64,000 bases of DNA from an uncultured Butyrivibrio sp. (GCA_945928575.1 CAMENP010000001.1:62001-126000); one strand, 5' to 3'. Positions 33,204 to 43,440 are shown, counted from the stretch's first letter. Notes: generated from the sequence alone by a model not told the origin. Translations and numbers: made by a program.

Positions 33204-34463
33204 ATGAAAATGAAAAAGCTTTTAAGCGCAATTTTGGTTTTCGCAATGATTTTCGCATTGACAGGATGCGGATCAAAAGGCACAAGCAGTTCAAACGGAT
33301 CTGCTTCAGGTGAAAAGAAATCAGACATTATTGTCGGTGCGGTACTTATCGGTGATGAGAACGAAGGTTATACATACGCTCACATCAAAGGTATTAAGGA
33401 AGCTGCTAAGGAACTTGGTCTTTCAGATGACCAGATTAAATGGAAATATTCTGTTCCGGAAGATAACTCATGCTACGATGCATGTGTTGATCTTGTAGGA
33501 CAGGGATGTTCAATCATTTTCTCTAACAGCTACGGACATCAGACATATACACAGCAGGCTGCCAAGGATTATCCGGATGTAACATTTGTTGCTATGACAG
33601 GTGATACAGCAGCTATTTCAGGACTTCCTAATTTCAAGAACGCATTTACCGCAATTTACCAGGCACGTTATGTATCAGGTGTTGTTGCAGGTATGAAGAT
33701 TGCTGAACTCGTTAAGGATAATAAGCTTGAAGATAAGAACTTCGATAAAGACGGCAACGTTAAAATCGGTTATGTAGGTGCTTACCCATATGCAGAGGTA
33801 GTATCAGGATATACAGCATTCTATCTTGGTGCCAAGTCAGTATATGACAAGGTATCAATGGAAGTACAGTATACCAACAGCTGGTTTGATATAACAGGTG
33901 AAGGAACAGCAGCAGACGCACTTATTGCAGACGGATGCGTAATCATCGGTCAGCATGCTGACTCAACAGGTGCACCGAGTGCATGTGAAGCAGCATTTAA
34001 GAAGGGCACTACTGTTTACAGCGTAGGTTACAACATCGATATGCTCAGTGTTGCTCCTGATGTAGCTCTTACATCAGCTACCAACAACTGGGAAGTATAT
34101 TATAAGTATGCAATCGGTGCAGCTATGAATGGCGATGAAGTTGTTACAGACTGGTGCAAGGGATTCGAGGAAGATGCAGTTGCAATCACAGATCTCGGAA
34201 CTGCTGCAGCAGAAGGAACAGCCGATAAGGTTGCTGAAGTTGAGAAGTCTATCAAGGACGGAACACTTAAGGTATTTGATACAAGCAAATTCACCGTAGG
34301 CGGCAAGACTGTTACAGAATGTGTAGTAGATCTTACAGGTAATTTTGAGACTACAGATGAAGGCGATAAGAACGCAATCTGGGATGGATACTTCCATGAG
34401 TCAGAACTCCGTGCAGCTCCTTCATTCAGTCTTAGAATTGATGGAATTACAGAGTTGAACTAA
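33204..34463 (+). CDS. BMP family nucleoside-binding lipoprotein
   Basis: Start at ATG 33204, ten bases after GGAGG; the upstream ORF extension lacks a ribosome binding site. The 419-residue product has a signal peptide with lipobox 'LTGC', a low-complexity S/G linker, and a BMP/PnrA-like domain ('GYTYAHIKGIKEAAKELG', 'GDTAAISGLPNFKNAFTAIY', 'ADSTGAPSACEAAFKKG'). BMP proteins bind purine nucleosides at the cell surface. It heads an operon with the cognate ATPase, two permeases and xpt, which supports purine nucleoside uptake. Confidence 0.94.
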   Translation: MKMKKLLSAILVFAMIFALTGCGSKGTSSSNGSASGEKKSDIIVGAVLIGDENEGYTYAHIKGIKEAAKELGLSDDQIKWKYSVPEDNSCYDACVDLVGQGCSIIFSNSYGHQTYTQQAAKDYPDVTFVAMTGDTAAISGLPNFKNAFTAIYQARYVSGVVAGMKIAELVKDNKLEDKNFDKDGNVKIGYVGAYPYAEVVSGYTAFYLGAKSVYDKVSMEVQYTNSWFDITGEGTAADALIADGCVIIGQHADSTGAPSACEAAFKKGTTVYSVGYNIDMLSVAPDVALTSATNNWEVYYKYAIGAAMNGDEVVTDWCKGFEEDAVAITDLGTAAAEGTADKVAEVEKSIKDGTLKVFDTSKFTVGGKTVTECVVDLTGNFETTDEGDKNAIWDGYFHESELRAAPSFSLRIDGITELN

Positions 34464-34484
34464 TCACGAATAAGTGATAAAATG

Positions 34485-34518
34485 ACAAGGAAGTCTGTTA
34501 ATGACTTCCTTGTTTTAT
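34485..34518 (+). terminator. Partial terminator between binding lipoprotein and ATPase genes
   Basis: ACAAGGAAGTC pairs with GACTTCCTTGT, followed by TTTATTTT. It probably lets most transcripts end after the lipoprotein gene, giving excess binding protein. Confidence 0.8.
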
Positions 34519-34554
34519 TTTATGTAACATAATCACAGATAAGGAGGATCTCCT

Positions 34555-36096
34555 TTGGAAACGAATTATGCAGTGGAGATGAAGAATGTCACGAAGACAT
34601 TCGGGTCGACGGTAGCGAATAATAATGTATCGCTTACCATTAAGAAAGGTGAGATTTTGTCACTTCTGGGAGAGAACGGAAGCGGTAAGACCACAATAAT
34701 GAATATGTTGGCCGGAATTTATTTTCCGGATTCAGGACAGATTTATATTAACGGAAAGGAAGAATCAATCCGTTCCCCTAAGGATGCGTATGATCTGGGA
34801 ATCGGAATGATTCATCAGCATTTTAAGCTGGTAGATATTTTTTCGGCAACGGAGAATGTCATTCTCGGTCAGGAAGGCAAGGAAAGGCTGAATAAGAAAG
34901 CCGTTGCAGCCAGAATCAGAGAAATATGTGATAAATATGGATTTGATGTAGACCCGGATAAGAAGGTCTACAATATGTCAGTTTCCGAAAAGCAGACTCT
35001 TGAGATCGTAAAAGTTATTTACAGAGGCGCAGATATCCTTATATTGGACGAGCCGACAGCGGTGCTTACACCTCAGGAGACGGAGAAACTTTTTACCGTA
35101 ATAAGAAATATGAGAGCCGCCGGTAAGGCAATAGTAATTATTACACATAAGCTCCACGAGGTTCTTTCAATCAGTGACAGGGTAACCATTTTAAGAAAAG
35201 GTGAATATGTCGGCACGGTTGATACGAAAGATGCCAATGAGATGATCCTTACCGAGATGATGGTAGGTAAGAAAGTAGAACTTAACATTGACCGCAAGGA
35301 ACCGGAGAATACGGTTAAGCGTCTCGAGGTTAAGAATCTCTCATGCTACAATAAAGAGGGCAGGCTTGCGCTTGATAATATTTCATTCACAGCTAATGCA
35401 GGAGAAATACTTGGAATAGCAGGTATTTCCGGATGTGGAGAGAAAGAACTTCTTGAGTCGATTGCGGGACTTCAGAAGACGGCAAGGGGTTCAGTAATAT
35501 TTAACGATCCTGAATCAGGTCAGGAAATAGAACTCATCGGCAAGAACCCTAAAGCAATCAAGAATCTTGGTATAGCACTTTCGTTTGTCCCGGAGGACAG
35601 ACTCGGAATGGGTCTTGTAGGCTCCATGGGTATGATTGAGAACATGATGCTTCGTGATTACAATAAAGAAGGTGTTATTTTCCTCAATAAGTCCAAACCT
35701 AAGCAGGTTGCGGAGGCTATTAAGGAAGAACTCGGAGTCGTGACGCCAAGCATCAACACACCGGTAAGCAGACTGAGCGGCGGTAATGTACAGAAGGTAC
35801 TTGTAGGCCGTGAGATAAGTTCGGCGCCTGCTGTTCTTATGACGGCTTATGCGGTTCGAGGACTCGATATCAATACTTCATATTCTATATATAACCTGCT
35901 TAATAAACAGAAAGAAAACGGCGTTGCTGTTTTGTATGTCGGAGAGGATCTGGATGTTCTTCTTGCACTTTGTGACAGAATACTTGTTCTGTGCGGTGGT
36001 AAGATGAGTGGTATTGTTGATGCGAGAACCACCACGAAGGAAGAGGTCGGACTTATGATGACGAGCATAAGGAAAGGAGATACAAAGGATGAGTAA
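34555..36096 (+). CDS. Nucleoside ABC transporter, duplicated ATP-binding protein
   Basis: A 513-residue protein with two ABC domains, as in NupO/YufO and RbsA-like ATPases. The N-terminal half is complete: Walker A 'GENGSGKTT', a 'MSVSEKQTLEIVK' signature and Walker B 'ILILDEPTAVLT'. The C-terminal half has the altered Walker A 'GISGCGEKE', signature 'LSGGNVQKVLVG' and 'AYAVRGLD' where relatives have A-Q-P-T-R-G-L-D. TTG start with AAGGAGGA upstream. It overlaps the first permease gene by eight bases. It powers uptake of the BMP ligand. Confidence 0.94.
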   Translation: METNYAVEMKNVTKTFGSTVANNNVSLTIKKGEILSLLGENGSGKTTIMNMLAGIYFPDSGQIYINGKEESIRSPKDAYDLGIGMIHQHFKLVDIFSATENVILGQEGKERLNKKAVAARIREICDKYGFDVDPDKKVYNMSVSEKQTLEIVKVIYRGADILILDEPTAVLTPQETEKLFTVIRNMRAAGKAIVIITHKLHEVLSISDRVTILRKGEYVGTVDTKDANEMILTEMMVGKKVELNIDRKEPENTVKRLEVKNLSCYNKEGRLALDNISFTANAGEILGIAGISGCGEKELLESIAGLQKTARGSVIFNDPESGQEIELIGKNPKAIKNLGIALSFVPEDRLGMGLVGSMGMIENMMLRDYNKEGVIFLNKSKPKQVAEAIKEELGVVTPSINTPVSRLSGGNVQKVLVGREISSAPAVLMTAYAVRGLDINTSYSIYNLLNKQKENGVAVLYVGEDLDVLLALCDRILVLCGGKMSGIVDARTTTKEEVGLMMTSIRKGDTKDE

Positions 36097-37213
36097 AGCG
36101 GCAGCGGTCAGGGAACCGTTTATAAGAATTACCAAGCGGGATAAGATGCCGATATGGAAGAAAATCATCATCTATGTTGTGGCAATAATTCTTGCTCTTG
36201 CGGTATCGGCATTGTTTATTTTCTTTGTAACCAAACTTAATCCTATTGATGTATATAAGACTATGTGGCAGGGAGCATTCGGAGGAATTACCGATACAGT
36301 AAAGAAGCTTCACCGCAGCGTAACCATCAGGGATATATGTACACTGCTTCTTCTCGGAGTTGCACTTGCACCGGCATTTAAGATGAAGTTCTGGAACTGC
36401 GGTGCCGAAGGACAGATGCTTATGGGCGGAGTGGCAACGGCATTTATGATGATCAATCTTGCCGATGCGGGACTTCCGAACTGGCTTCTTCTTGTTATTA
36501 TGTGTGTTTCGGCTGTTATATTCGGAGCTGTATGGGGACTTATCCCTGCTATATTTAAAGCGGTATGGAATACCAATGAGACACTTTTTACACTTATGAT
36601 GAACTATGTTGCGATACAGATTACTTCTTTCTGCGTTGCCAAATGGGAGAATCCTTATGGTTCCAATTCAGTCGGAATTATCAATCAGGCTACCCAGGTA
36701 GGCTGGTTCCCAACGTGGTTCGGACAGAAATACGTACTTAATATTATTATTGCGATTATAGCAACGGTTGCTATGTTTATATACCTTAAGAAAACGAAAC
36801 AGGGATATGAAATAGCGGTTGTCGGAGAATCCAAGAATACCGCCAAATATGCCGGAATAAGCGTTAAGAAAGTAATTATCCGTACTATGATAATATCGGG
36901 TGCGGTATGCGGACTTGCCGGATTTGTCGGAGTTGCAGGCGTTGACCACACTATTTCAACGAGTACGGCCGGGGGACGTGGTTTCACGGCAATCATTGTT
37001 GCATGGCTTGCCAAGTTTAATACGTTTTTCATGGTTGCCATCACATTGCTTATTATTTTCCTCAACAGAGGTGCGTCGGAAATTGCATCAAAGTTTGCGC
37101 TTAATGAGTACGCATCAAATATTATAACTGGTATAATACTTTTCTTCATACTCGGATGTGAATTCTTTATAACATATAAGATGAATTTCCGTAAATCTGC
37201 AAAGGAGGCATAG
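36089..37213 (+). CDS. Nucleoside ABC transporter permease 1
   Basis: A 374-residue permease of the BPD_transp_2 family with about ten hydrophobic segments. 'FKMKFWNCGAEGQMLMGGV' and 'GVAGVDHTIS' match YufP/NupP-like permeases for nucleosides. The ATG overlaps the end of the ATPase gene, and the second permease follows three bases after its stop. The two permeases form a heterodimeric channel. Confidence 0.93.
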   Translation: MSKAAAVREPFIRITKRDKMPIWKKIIIYVVAIILALAVSALFIFFVTKLNPIDVYKTMWQGAFGGITDTVKKLHRSVTIRDICTLLLLGVALAPAFKMKFWNCGAEGQMLMGGVATAFMMINLADAGLPNWLLLVIMCVSAVIFGAVWGLIPAIFKAVWNTNETLFTLMMNYVAIQITSFCVAKWENPYGSNSVGIINQATQVGWFPTWFGQKYVLNIIIAIIATVAMFIYLKKTKQGYEIAVVGESKNTAKYAGISVKKVIIRTMIISGAVCGLAGFVGVAGVDHTISTSTAGGRGFTAIIVAWLAKFNTFFMVAITLLIIFLNRGASEIASKFALNEYASNIITGIILFFILGCEFFITYKMNFRKSAKEA

Positions 37214-37216
37214 GAT

Positions 37217-38200
37217 ATGGATTCAGTAATTTCATTAATTCAGGCTGCGGTCGTATTCGGAACCGTTATTATGTTTGGATGTATCGGAGAGATAATGTCA
37301 GAGAAAGCCGGTAATCTTAATCTTGGTGTGCCGGGTATTATGTATATCGGTGCCATTGCTTCACTTGCAAGCGTATTTATGTATGAAAGCCACGTTGCCG
37401 AGCCTAACAAAGCTGTATGTGTGATAATAGCACTTGTGTCCTGCTTTGCGGCATCTGCATTGGCCGGACTTATATACAGTTTCCTGACTATCACATTAAG
37501 GGCTAACCAGAATGTTACAGGTCTTACACTGACAATATTCGGATCAGGTATTGCCAATTTCTTCGGCGGATCATTGAATAAGATGGCCGGAGGTGTCGGA
37601 CAGATTTCCGTTGCCAATACAAGTGAGGCTTTCAGGGCCAGAATTCCGGGACTCAGTTCTCTCGGAGCTTTCGGAAAGATATTTTTCTCATACGGATTTA
37701 TGGTTTATGTAGCTATAATCCTTGCAATTCTTGTCAATTATTTTCTTAAGAGAACCCGCAAGGGACTTAACTTAAGGGCTGTCGGTGAGAATCCTGCCAC
37801 TGCTGATGCAGCGGGCGTTAATGTAACTAAATACAAATATTTCGCAACTGTAATAGGAGCCGGAATCAGCGGACTTGGCGGAGTATATTATGTAATGGAT
37901 TATATTAAGGGAACATGGGCCAATGACGGAACAATAGAAAAACTCGGATGGCTCGCGGTTGCCCTTGTAATATTTGCAACATGGAAGTCGGTCAATGCAA
38001 TCTGGGGAGCTTATCTCTTCGGAATACTGTACTGGGCTTATTTCTACATCCCGAACCTTACCAGAGCATCACAGGAGCTGTTCAAGATGATACCTTATGT
38101 GGTAACTATTATTGTGCTTCTCTTCGTGAGCCTGCGTAAAAAGAAAGAAAACCAGGCACCGGCACATCTGGGCCTATCATACTTTAGGGAAGAACGATGA
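37217..38200 (+). CDS. Nucleoside ABC transporter permease 2
   Basis: A 327-residue permease of the BPD_transp_2 family (YufQ/NupQ-like). It has the typical opening '[19 protein letters not shown]' and later '[18 protein letters not shown]'. AAAGGAGG overlaps the end of permease 1. The xpt start lies ten bases after its stop, so purine salvage is genetically tied to the importer. Confidence 0.94.
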   Translation: MDSVISLIQAAVVFGTVIMFGCIGEIMSEKAGNLNLGVPGIMYIGAIASLASVFMYESHVAEPNKAVCVIIALVSCFAASALAGLIYSFLTITLRANQNVTGLTLTIFGSGIANFFGGSLNKMAGGVGQISVANTSEAFRARIPGLSSLGAFGKIFFSYGFMVYVAIILAILVNYFLKRTRKGLNLRAVGENPATADAAGVNVTKYKYFATVIGAGISGLGGVYYVMDYIKGTWANDGTIEKLGWLAVALVIFATWKSVNAIWGAYLFGILYWAYFYIPNLTRASQELFKMIPYVVTIIVLLFVSLRKKKENQAPAHLGLSYFREER

Positions 38201-38210
38201 GGTAATATTG

Positions 38211-38786
38211 ATGAAAATTCTTGAAGACAGAATCAGAAAAGACGGTGTTGTCAAGCCGGGAAATGTACTTAAGGTTGACAGTTTCTTAAACCACAGGATG
38301 GATGTAAGTCTGTTCAGGGAAATGGGCAAAGAGTGGAAACGACTTTTTGCGGACTGTCCGATTAATAAAATACTTACAATAGAGGCTTCCGGAATAGGTA
38401 TCGCGTGTATCGTGGCGGAGCAGTTTGATGTTCCGGTTGTATTTGCCAAGAAGTCACAGAGCATCAATCTTGACGGTGAAATGTATACCACCAAGATTGA
38501 GTCATTTACACATAAGAAGACATATGATGTTATTGTAAGCAAGAAGTTCTTATCGGCAGATGATCATGTGCTTGTAATTGATGATTTTCTCGCTAACGGA
38601 TGTGCCATAAACGGTTTGATCGAGCTTATAGATGAAGCCGGTGCAACGTTAGAGGGTGTCGGAATTGCTATAGAGAAGGGATTCCAGCAGGGCGGAAAGC
38701 TTATCCGTGACAAGGGAATAAGACTTGAATCACTCGCAATCGTCGAAAGCATGAACGATGAAACGGGTGAAATAGTATTCAGATAA
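38211..38786 (+). CDS. xpt: Xanthine phosphoribosyltransferase
   Basis: Start at ATG 38211, with GAGG at 38199-38202; the preceding in-frame TTG at 38208 is not needed. The 191-residue enzyme has the PRPP-binding loop '[20 protein letters not shown]' and the early motif 'EASGIGIA'. It converts xanthine and PRPP to XMP. As the last gene of the nucleoside uptake operon, it would salvage bases released from imported nucleosides. Confidence 0.95.
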   Translation: MKILEDRIRKDGVVKPGNVLKVDSFLNHRMDVSLFREMGKEWKRLFADCPINKILTIEASGIGIACIVAEQFDVPVVFAKKSQSINLDGEMYTTKIESFTHKKTYDVIVSKKFLSADDHVLVIDDFLANGCAINGLIELIDEAGATLEGVGIAIEKGFQQGGKLIRDKGIRLESLAIVESMNDETGEIVFR

Positions 38787-38800
38787 TGTAATAAATATAA

Positions 38801-38838
38801 ACAGCGGCATTACTTTAAATCAGAAGTAATGCCGCTGT
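38801..38838. terminator. Hairpin between xpt and tex
   Basis: ACAGCGGCATTACTT pairs perfectly with AAGTAATGCCGCTGT. The flanking T-rich sequence is better on the minus strand, so it may terminate tex transcripts as well as those from xpt. A second AT-rich inverted repeat lies at 38922-38944. Confidence 0.75.
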
Positions 38839-38956
38839 TATGGTATAGGAGTTAAATAGTATTTATAAAAAAGATTCTATATAAATAATAGTTTATTTAC
38901 GCACCTTAGTCAATATGACTACAAAAATTTAATATTTTTGTAACAATTATAAAATA

Positions 38957-41101
38957 CTATATAATCATTGACAGCTGTATTCTTTTCTTGGAAATGTCAA
39001 CATTAAGGACTTTAACCTGGACAATGTCTCCGACACTTACGACCTCCATCGGGTGTTTGACGAATTTCTTGTCCGACATTTGTGACACATGCACAAGACC
39101 GTCCTGATGTACTCCGATATCGACAAAGGCTCCGAAATCAATAACGTTGCGCACTGTTCCGGTAAGGATCATACCGGGTTTTAAGTCTTCCATGGAGAGA
39201 ACATCACTTTTTAGAATCGGTTTAGGCATTTCTTCACGCGGATCCCGTCCCGGTTTCTCAAGCTCTTTAACTATATCTTTCAGTGTGAATTCACCTACAC
39301 CAAGTTCTTTTGAAAGTTTAGCATAATCATTAATGATAAGCGACAGTCCTTTTATGTTGCCGGATGTTATGTCTTCCGGGGTAAAACCGGCTTTCTTAAG
39401 AATTGCCGTTGCCGCTTCGTAGCTTTCCGGATGGACACTTGTTGCATCAAGAGGGTTCTTTCCACCTGTTATCCTCATAAATCCGGCGCATTGTTCATAT
39501 GCTTTCGGGCCGAGCTTGGGAACTTTGAGTAAATCACGTCTTGACATGAATTTACCGTTAGCTTCGCGGTATGCCACGATGTTTTTGGCAATTGTGCCGC
39601 TTATGCCGGATATGTGCTCAAGAAGGGTAGCGGAAGCTGTATTTAAATCCACGCCGACCTTATTAACACAATCTTCAACGACCCCGCCAAGTGTATCATC
39701 AAGTTTACGCTGGTTCATATCATGCTGATACTGTCCGACGCCGATGGCTTTAGGGTCAATTTTAACAAGTTCGGCAAGCGGATCCTGAAGACGCCTTGCT
39801 ATTGAGGCGGCACTTCTCTGACCTACATCAAATTGCGGGAATTCCTCGCTTGCAAGCTCACTTGCCGAATATACGGAAGCGCCTGCTTCGTTGACGATGG
39901 CATAATGGACATCCTGCGGAATTTCCTTGATAAGATCCGAAATGATTGCCTCGGATTCCCTGGATGCTGTACCGTTACCGCATGATATCAGGGTTATGTT
40001 ATATTTGGCAATAAGTTTCTTAAGTATTGCTTTAGCTTCGGAAACTTTGTTCTGTGGAGCTGTCGGGTATATCACAACCGTATCGAGAATCTTGCCGGTC
40101 GGATCGGACACTGCGAGTTTGCAACCGGTTCTGAAAGCCGGGTCCCAGCCAAGTACCGTCTGTCCGGTAATAGGCGGCTGCATGAGCAGCTGCTCAAGGT
40201 TCTTGCCAAAAACAGTGATGGCGCCGTCTTCTGCCTCAGATGTAAGTTCGCTGCGGATATCGCGCTCTATGGAAGGAGCAATAAGTCTTGTATAACTGTC
40301 GGCAATCGCAGTTTTGAGGGCCGGGACAGTGTTAGGGTTATCTTTGATTATAATATGTTTTTCAAGATATGATATTATCTTATCAACGGGTGCTTCTATT
40401 TTGACTGTAAGGAATTTCTCTTTTTCACCGCGGTTGATTGCGAGTGTACGGTATCCTGTCATTTTACATACCGGTGAAGTAAAATCATAATATCCTTCAT
40501 ATACGGATTGTGCATCCGGATCCTTGGCAGAGGAAATTAAAAGTCCCTCTTTGAATGTAATGTTTCGGATATATGATCTGAAATCCGCATTATCCGAAAT
40601 CTCCTCAGCAATAATATCAAGCGCACCGTTTATGGCATCTTTGGCAGTATTTACTTCTTTATCGGGATTGATATAAGGGGCAGCTTCTTCGTCAAGTGAA
40701 AGCTTTGTTGCGGAAAGCCTTATGATCATAGCGAGGCCTTCAAGGCCGCGTTCTCTGGCGATAGCTGCGCGCGTACGTTTTTTCTGTTTATACGGGCGGT
40801 ATAAATCTTCCAGGGCAACCATTGTAGTGACTTCATCAATCTGTTTACTGAGCTCCGGAGTCATTTTCCCCTGTTCTTCGATAGAAGTGATGACGGTTGA
40901 TTTGCGGTCATCAAGATTACGGAGATATGTAAGTCTTTCGCCGAGTTTACGAAGCTGTTCATCATTCAGTGCTCCAGTAGCTTCCTTGCGGTAACGCGAA
41001 ATAAAAGGGATGGTGCAGCCCTCATCGATGAGTTTGACTGCAGCATCCACCTGCCAGTTCTTAACCTGTAATTCTTCGGTAATTATTGCATTGATATTCA
41101 T
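38957..41101 (-). CDS. tex: Tex family RNA-binding transcription accessory protein
   Basis: Start set at the minus-strand ATG 41101 (MNINAIITEEL); the longer ORF adds unrelated residues. The 714-residue product has the Tex order: N-terminal helical domain with 'FISRYRKEATGALND', a YqgF/RNase H-like core ('LGWDPAFRTGCKLAVSD'), helix-hairpin-helix elements ('LEHISGISGTIAKNIVAYR'), and a C-terminal S1 domain ('LTGTVRNVIDFGAFVDIGVH'). Tex influences transcription and RNA handling; its exact role is unsettled. It lies 20 bases downstream of mecA and may be co-transcribed with it. Confidence 0.96.
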   Translation of the reverse strand: MNINAIITEELQVKNWQVDAAVKLIDEGCTIPFISRYRKEATGALNDEQLRKLGERLTYLRNLDDRKSTVITSIEEQGKMTPELSKQIDEVTTMVALEDLYRPYKQKKRTRAAIARERGLEGLAMIIRLSATKLSLDEEAAPYINPDKEVNTAKDAINGALDIIAEEISDNADFRSYIRNITFKEGLLISSAKDPDAQSVYEGYYDFTSPVCKMTGYRTLAINRGEKEKFLTVKIEAPVDKIISYLEKHIIIKDNPNTVPALKTAIADSYTRLIAPSIERDIRSELTSEAEDGAITVFGKNLEQLLMQPPITGQTVLGWDPAFRTGCKLAVSDPTGKILDTVVIYPTAPQNKVSEAKAILKKLIAKYNITLISCGNGTASRESEAIISDLIKEIPQDVHYAIVNEAGASVYSASELASEEFPQFDVGQRSAASIARRLQDPLAELVKIDPKAIGVGQYQHDMNQRKLDDTLGGVVEDCVNKVGVDLNTASATLLEHISGISGTIAKNIVAYREANGKFMSRRDLLKVPKLGPKAYEQCAGFMRITGGKNPLDATSVHPESYEAATAILKKAGFTPEDITSGNIKGLSLIINDYAKLSKELGVGEFTLKDIVKELEKPGRDPREEMPKPILKSDVLSMEDLKPGMILTGTVRNVIDFGAFVDIGVHQDGLVHVSQMSDKKFVKHPMEVVSVGDIVQVKVLNVDISKKRIQLSMII

Positions 41102-41121
41102 ATATGATAAAATCCTTTTCC

Positions 41122-41919
41122 TTAATATTCTTTGAGGATTCTTAAGGCATCCTCTCTGATGAGCATATTGCAATGCTCCCTGATATATGAAAGCGTGGCG
41201 TAAGTTGTATCAAGCGGTGTTCCGTATTCGGACAGAAAGGCTGCAACGCCGTTAAAGCTCTCATTCGGGCGATAATTTGATTCAAGTATCAGACAGTATT
41301 TACCATCTGCCTCATCCTTATAAAATCTGCTTGCAAAGTCAAGAGTATCAAAACTCTTTAAACAATCCGCAGCGGCATTAGAGGCATCGTTCCAGGAATT
41401 AAATGAGTAAATCTTAATATCCGGTGTGGAAAGATTATATTCCGGAGACGGTTCCTTTTCCGCCTCGGAGAGAGTCTTGGAAATAGGAACGAAATCATCA
41501 TTATCCTTTAACTTTCCGTGTCTCATCTGCTCAATAGCGTCGGCCATGCTCATATTGACCAGATCCGGATACTCATCGTATGCCCCGTCGTCTTCCTCAT
41601 CTTCCTCATCTTCCTCATCATCATCCGTATCGTCATCATTAAACACCGGAAACTTATCATCAAGCTCCTCGGGATGGACAACCTTGGTTATGGTGAGGAT
41701 GATACAATCGGGAGAAACCGGTACGGCCTCTATCATAAGAGGCGAGTCGTCGGCATCAAAATCAAATTCAAAAGATGCCTGTTCTATCATATCGTGAAAA
41801 AGATTCTTGGCTTTTTCGGTTCCGTAAGCGAGTTCGCTTAATTTAAGGTCTCTGGAATGCAGGTCAGAGCGGTCCAGCGTGCAGCGTATCTGTGTAGCAC
41901 TGATTTTTTCGATTTTCAT
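41122..41919 (-). CDS. mecA: Adaptor protein MecA
   Basis: Start at minus-strand ATG 41919 (MKIEKISATQIRCTL), preceded by AAAGGATG; the ORF extension upstream lacks similarity. The 265-residue protein has the N-terminal MecA domain that recognises substrates, a very acidic linker (D/E run in the middle), and the C-terminal ClpC-binding domain ('YSFNSWNDASNAAADCL', 'YCLILES'). MecA delivers proteins to ClpCP. The gene is divergent from the kinase gene, across about 210 bases. Confidence 0.93.
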   Translation of the reverse strand: MKIEKISATQIRCTLDRSDLHSRDLKLSELAYGTEKAKNLFHDMIEQASFEFDFDADDSPLMIEAVPVSPDCIILTITKVVHPEELDDKFPVFNDDDTDDDEEDEEDEEDDGAYDEYPDLVNMSMADAIEQMRHGKLKDNDDFVPISKTLSEAEKEPSPEYNLSTPDIKIYSFNSWNDASNAAADCLKSFDTLDFASRFYKDEADGKYCLILESNYRPNESFNGVAAFLSEYGTPLDTTYATLSYIREHCNMLIREDALRILKEY

Positions 41920-42131
41920 CTTTTTCACATCCTTTACTGTTTTATTATAAGTATTAGTATACCGCAAAACTTTTAGTGATGTAAATATTGAGAAATGAAA
42001 TTTTTGTTAAATTTTAATAAAGATTGTGTCATTTAAAAAAAATAAAAAAAAGACTTGCCAAGCCCCGGAATGTGTGATTATCATAGGGGTACAGGATACA
42101 TAAGCGGTATGGATCACCGGGAGATGGTGAT

Positions 42132-43403
42132 ATTTACAGAGATGATATCTTATTCGGCAGATACAGGGTAATCTGTTTTCTTGGCAGAGGAGCTCTTGGA
42201 GAAGTATATCTGGTCGAACATCTTAAGCTCAAGACGGTTCGTGCACTTAAGTGCATCGACAAACGCCGCGACCCTTCAGCTACGGCAGGAAGAGAAGCGG
42301 ATATTCTGAAGAATCTGAGACACCCGTCAATTCCTATAATATACGATATAGAAGAGAATGAAGAAAGCGTATTCATTGTAGAGGATTACATAAAAGGAGT
42401 TTCAATTCAATCATTAATTTCACAAAACAGACATTTTACGGTTAAAGAAACAGTCAGATTGGTATTGCAACTGTGCGGTATTTTACAGTACCTGCATGAT
42501 AATGGCGTGTATCATCATGATATCAAGCCTTCTAATATCATATATGACATTGAAAAGAACAGCGTTAAACTGATTGACTACGGGAGCGCAGAATGTGCCG
42601 GAGAGGCCGGAGCGGTAAGAACCGGAACAAAATATTTTGCGGCGCCGGAGATGTATGGCTGCGAAGAATGTGGCGGCAGTACCGATGTATATTCGGTAGG
42701 AGCGCTCATGCTTATAATGCTTACGGGAACACTGGATATTCAAATGCTTAAAGGAATCGATGGCAGAATAACACAAATCGTGGAAGATTGTCTGAAACAT
42801 TCGGGAAACAGCCGCATCCCGTCGGTCATGGTACTGCAAAAGCGGTTGGAGAGAATTATTAAAAAGAAATTCATACCGGAAGATGTTATCCTGAACATCG
42901 GGTTTGCCGGCGCGTTCCGCGGATGTGGAGTGACACATACGGCATTTATGGCAGCGGATTATTATTCGCGTAAGAATATGAAGGCAGTTATAAAAGAGAC
43001 GAATGACAGCCGTGACATGTTCGGGTATGCCGTGAATGCGGGAAGGTTAGCTTTTTCACGAGGGATATATACGCTGGACGGATACGATGTGATTCCGGAA
43101 TACTATGGCTGCATAGAGGATGATGGAATATGCGGATACGACAAGGTAATAAAGGACTTTGGAGTGGCGGATGAAGACAACATATCAGAAATTGCAGAAT
43201 CGGATATGGTCTGCATTGTTGTAAGCGCGGCACCGTGGAAGATGGCTGAATCGGCCGATAAAGTCAGATTTGTCAAGGAAGCCTGCGATGAAACAAAAGC
43301 CGGTCTGACTGTTTTGGTTGCACCTTGTTCGTATGCTTGTTTTAAGCGTTTTACGCAGGAGTACGGAATAATTAATCCGATAAGGATACCGTACAGACCA
43401 TAA
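42132..43403 (+). CDS. Eukaryotic-type Ser/Thr protein kinase fused to a P-loop-like domain, start uncertain
   Basis: The kinase frame is open from 42087 and clearly encodes 'FGRYRVICFLGRGALGEVYL' well before the first standard start codon in frame (TTG 42459), so the gene begins near 42130. I list ATT 42132, eight bases after GGGAG; no ATG, GTG or TTG fits. From that start, the glycine loop is at about 17-23, the lysine of 'RALKCIDK' near 40, 'HHDIKPSN' near 128 and 'DYG' near 149. The C-terminal third begins with 'GFAGAFRGCGVTHTA', a deviant Walker A like that of the next gene. A one-base loss near 42150 could have displaced an original ATG at 42142. Confidence 0.75.
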   Translation: MYRDDILFGRYRVICFLGRGALGEVYLVEHLKLKTVRALKCIDKRRDPSATAGREADILKNLRHPSIPIIYDIEENEESVFIVEDYIKGVSIQSLISQNRHFTVKETVRLVLQLCGILQYLHDNGVYHHDIKPSNIIYDIEKNSVKLIDYGSAECAGEAGAVRTGTKYFAAPEMYGCEECGGSTDVYSVGALMLIMLTGTLDIQMLKGIDGRITQIVEDCLKHSGNSRIPSVMVLQKRLERIIKKKFIPEDVILNIGFAGAFRGCGVTHTAFMAADYYSRKNMKAVIKETNDSRDMFGYAVNAGRLAFSRGIYTLDGYDVIPEYYGCIEDDGICGYDKVIKDFGVADEDNISEIAESDMVCIVVSAAPWKMAESADKVRFVKEACDETKAGLTVLVAPCSYACFKRFTQEYGIINPIRIPYRP

Positions 43404-43440
43404 TACTTTATGACACATATTATGAACTGAGGAGATTTTT

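Noticed and set aside
38922-38944. Second terminator between xpt and tex
   Set aside because: The inverted repeat is purely AT-rich and weak; the GC-containing hairpin at 38801-38838 is the better candidate.
42459-43403. Kinase gene starting at TTG 42459
   Set aside because: This would remove the glycine-rich loop and catalytic lysine, which are clearly encoded upstream in the same frame.
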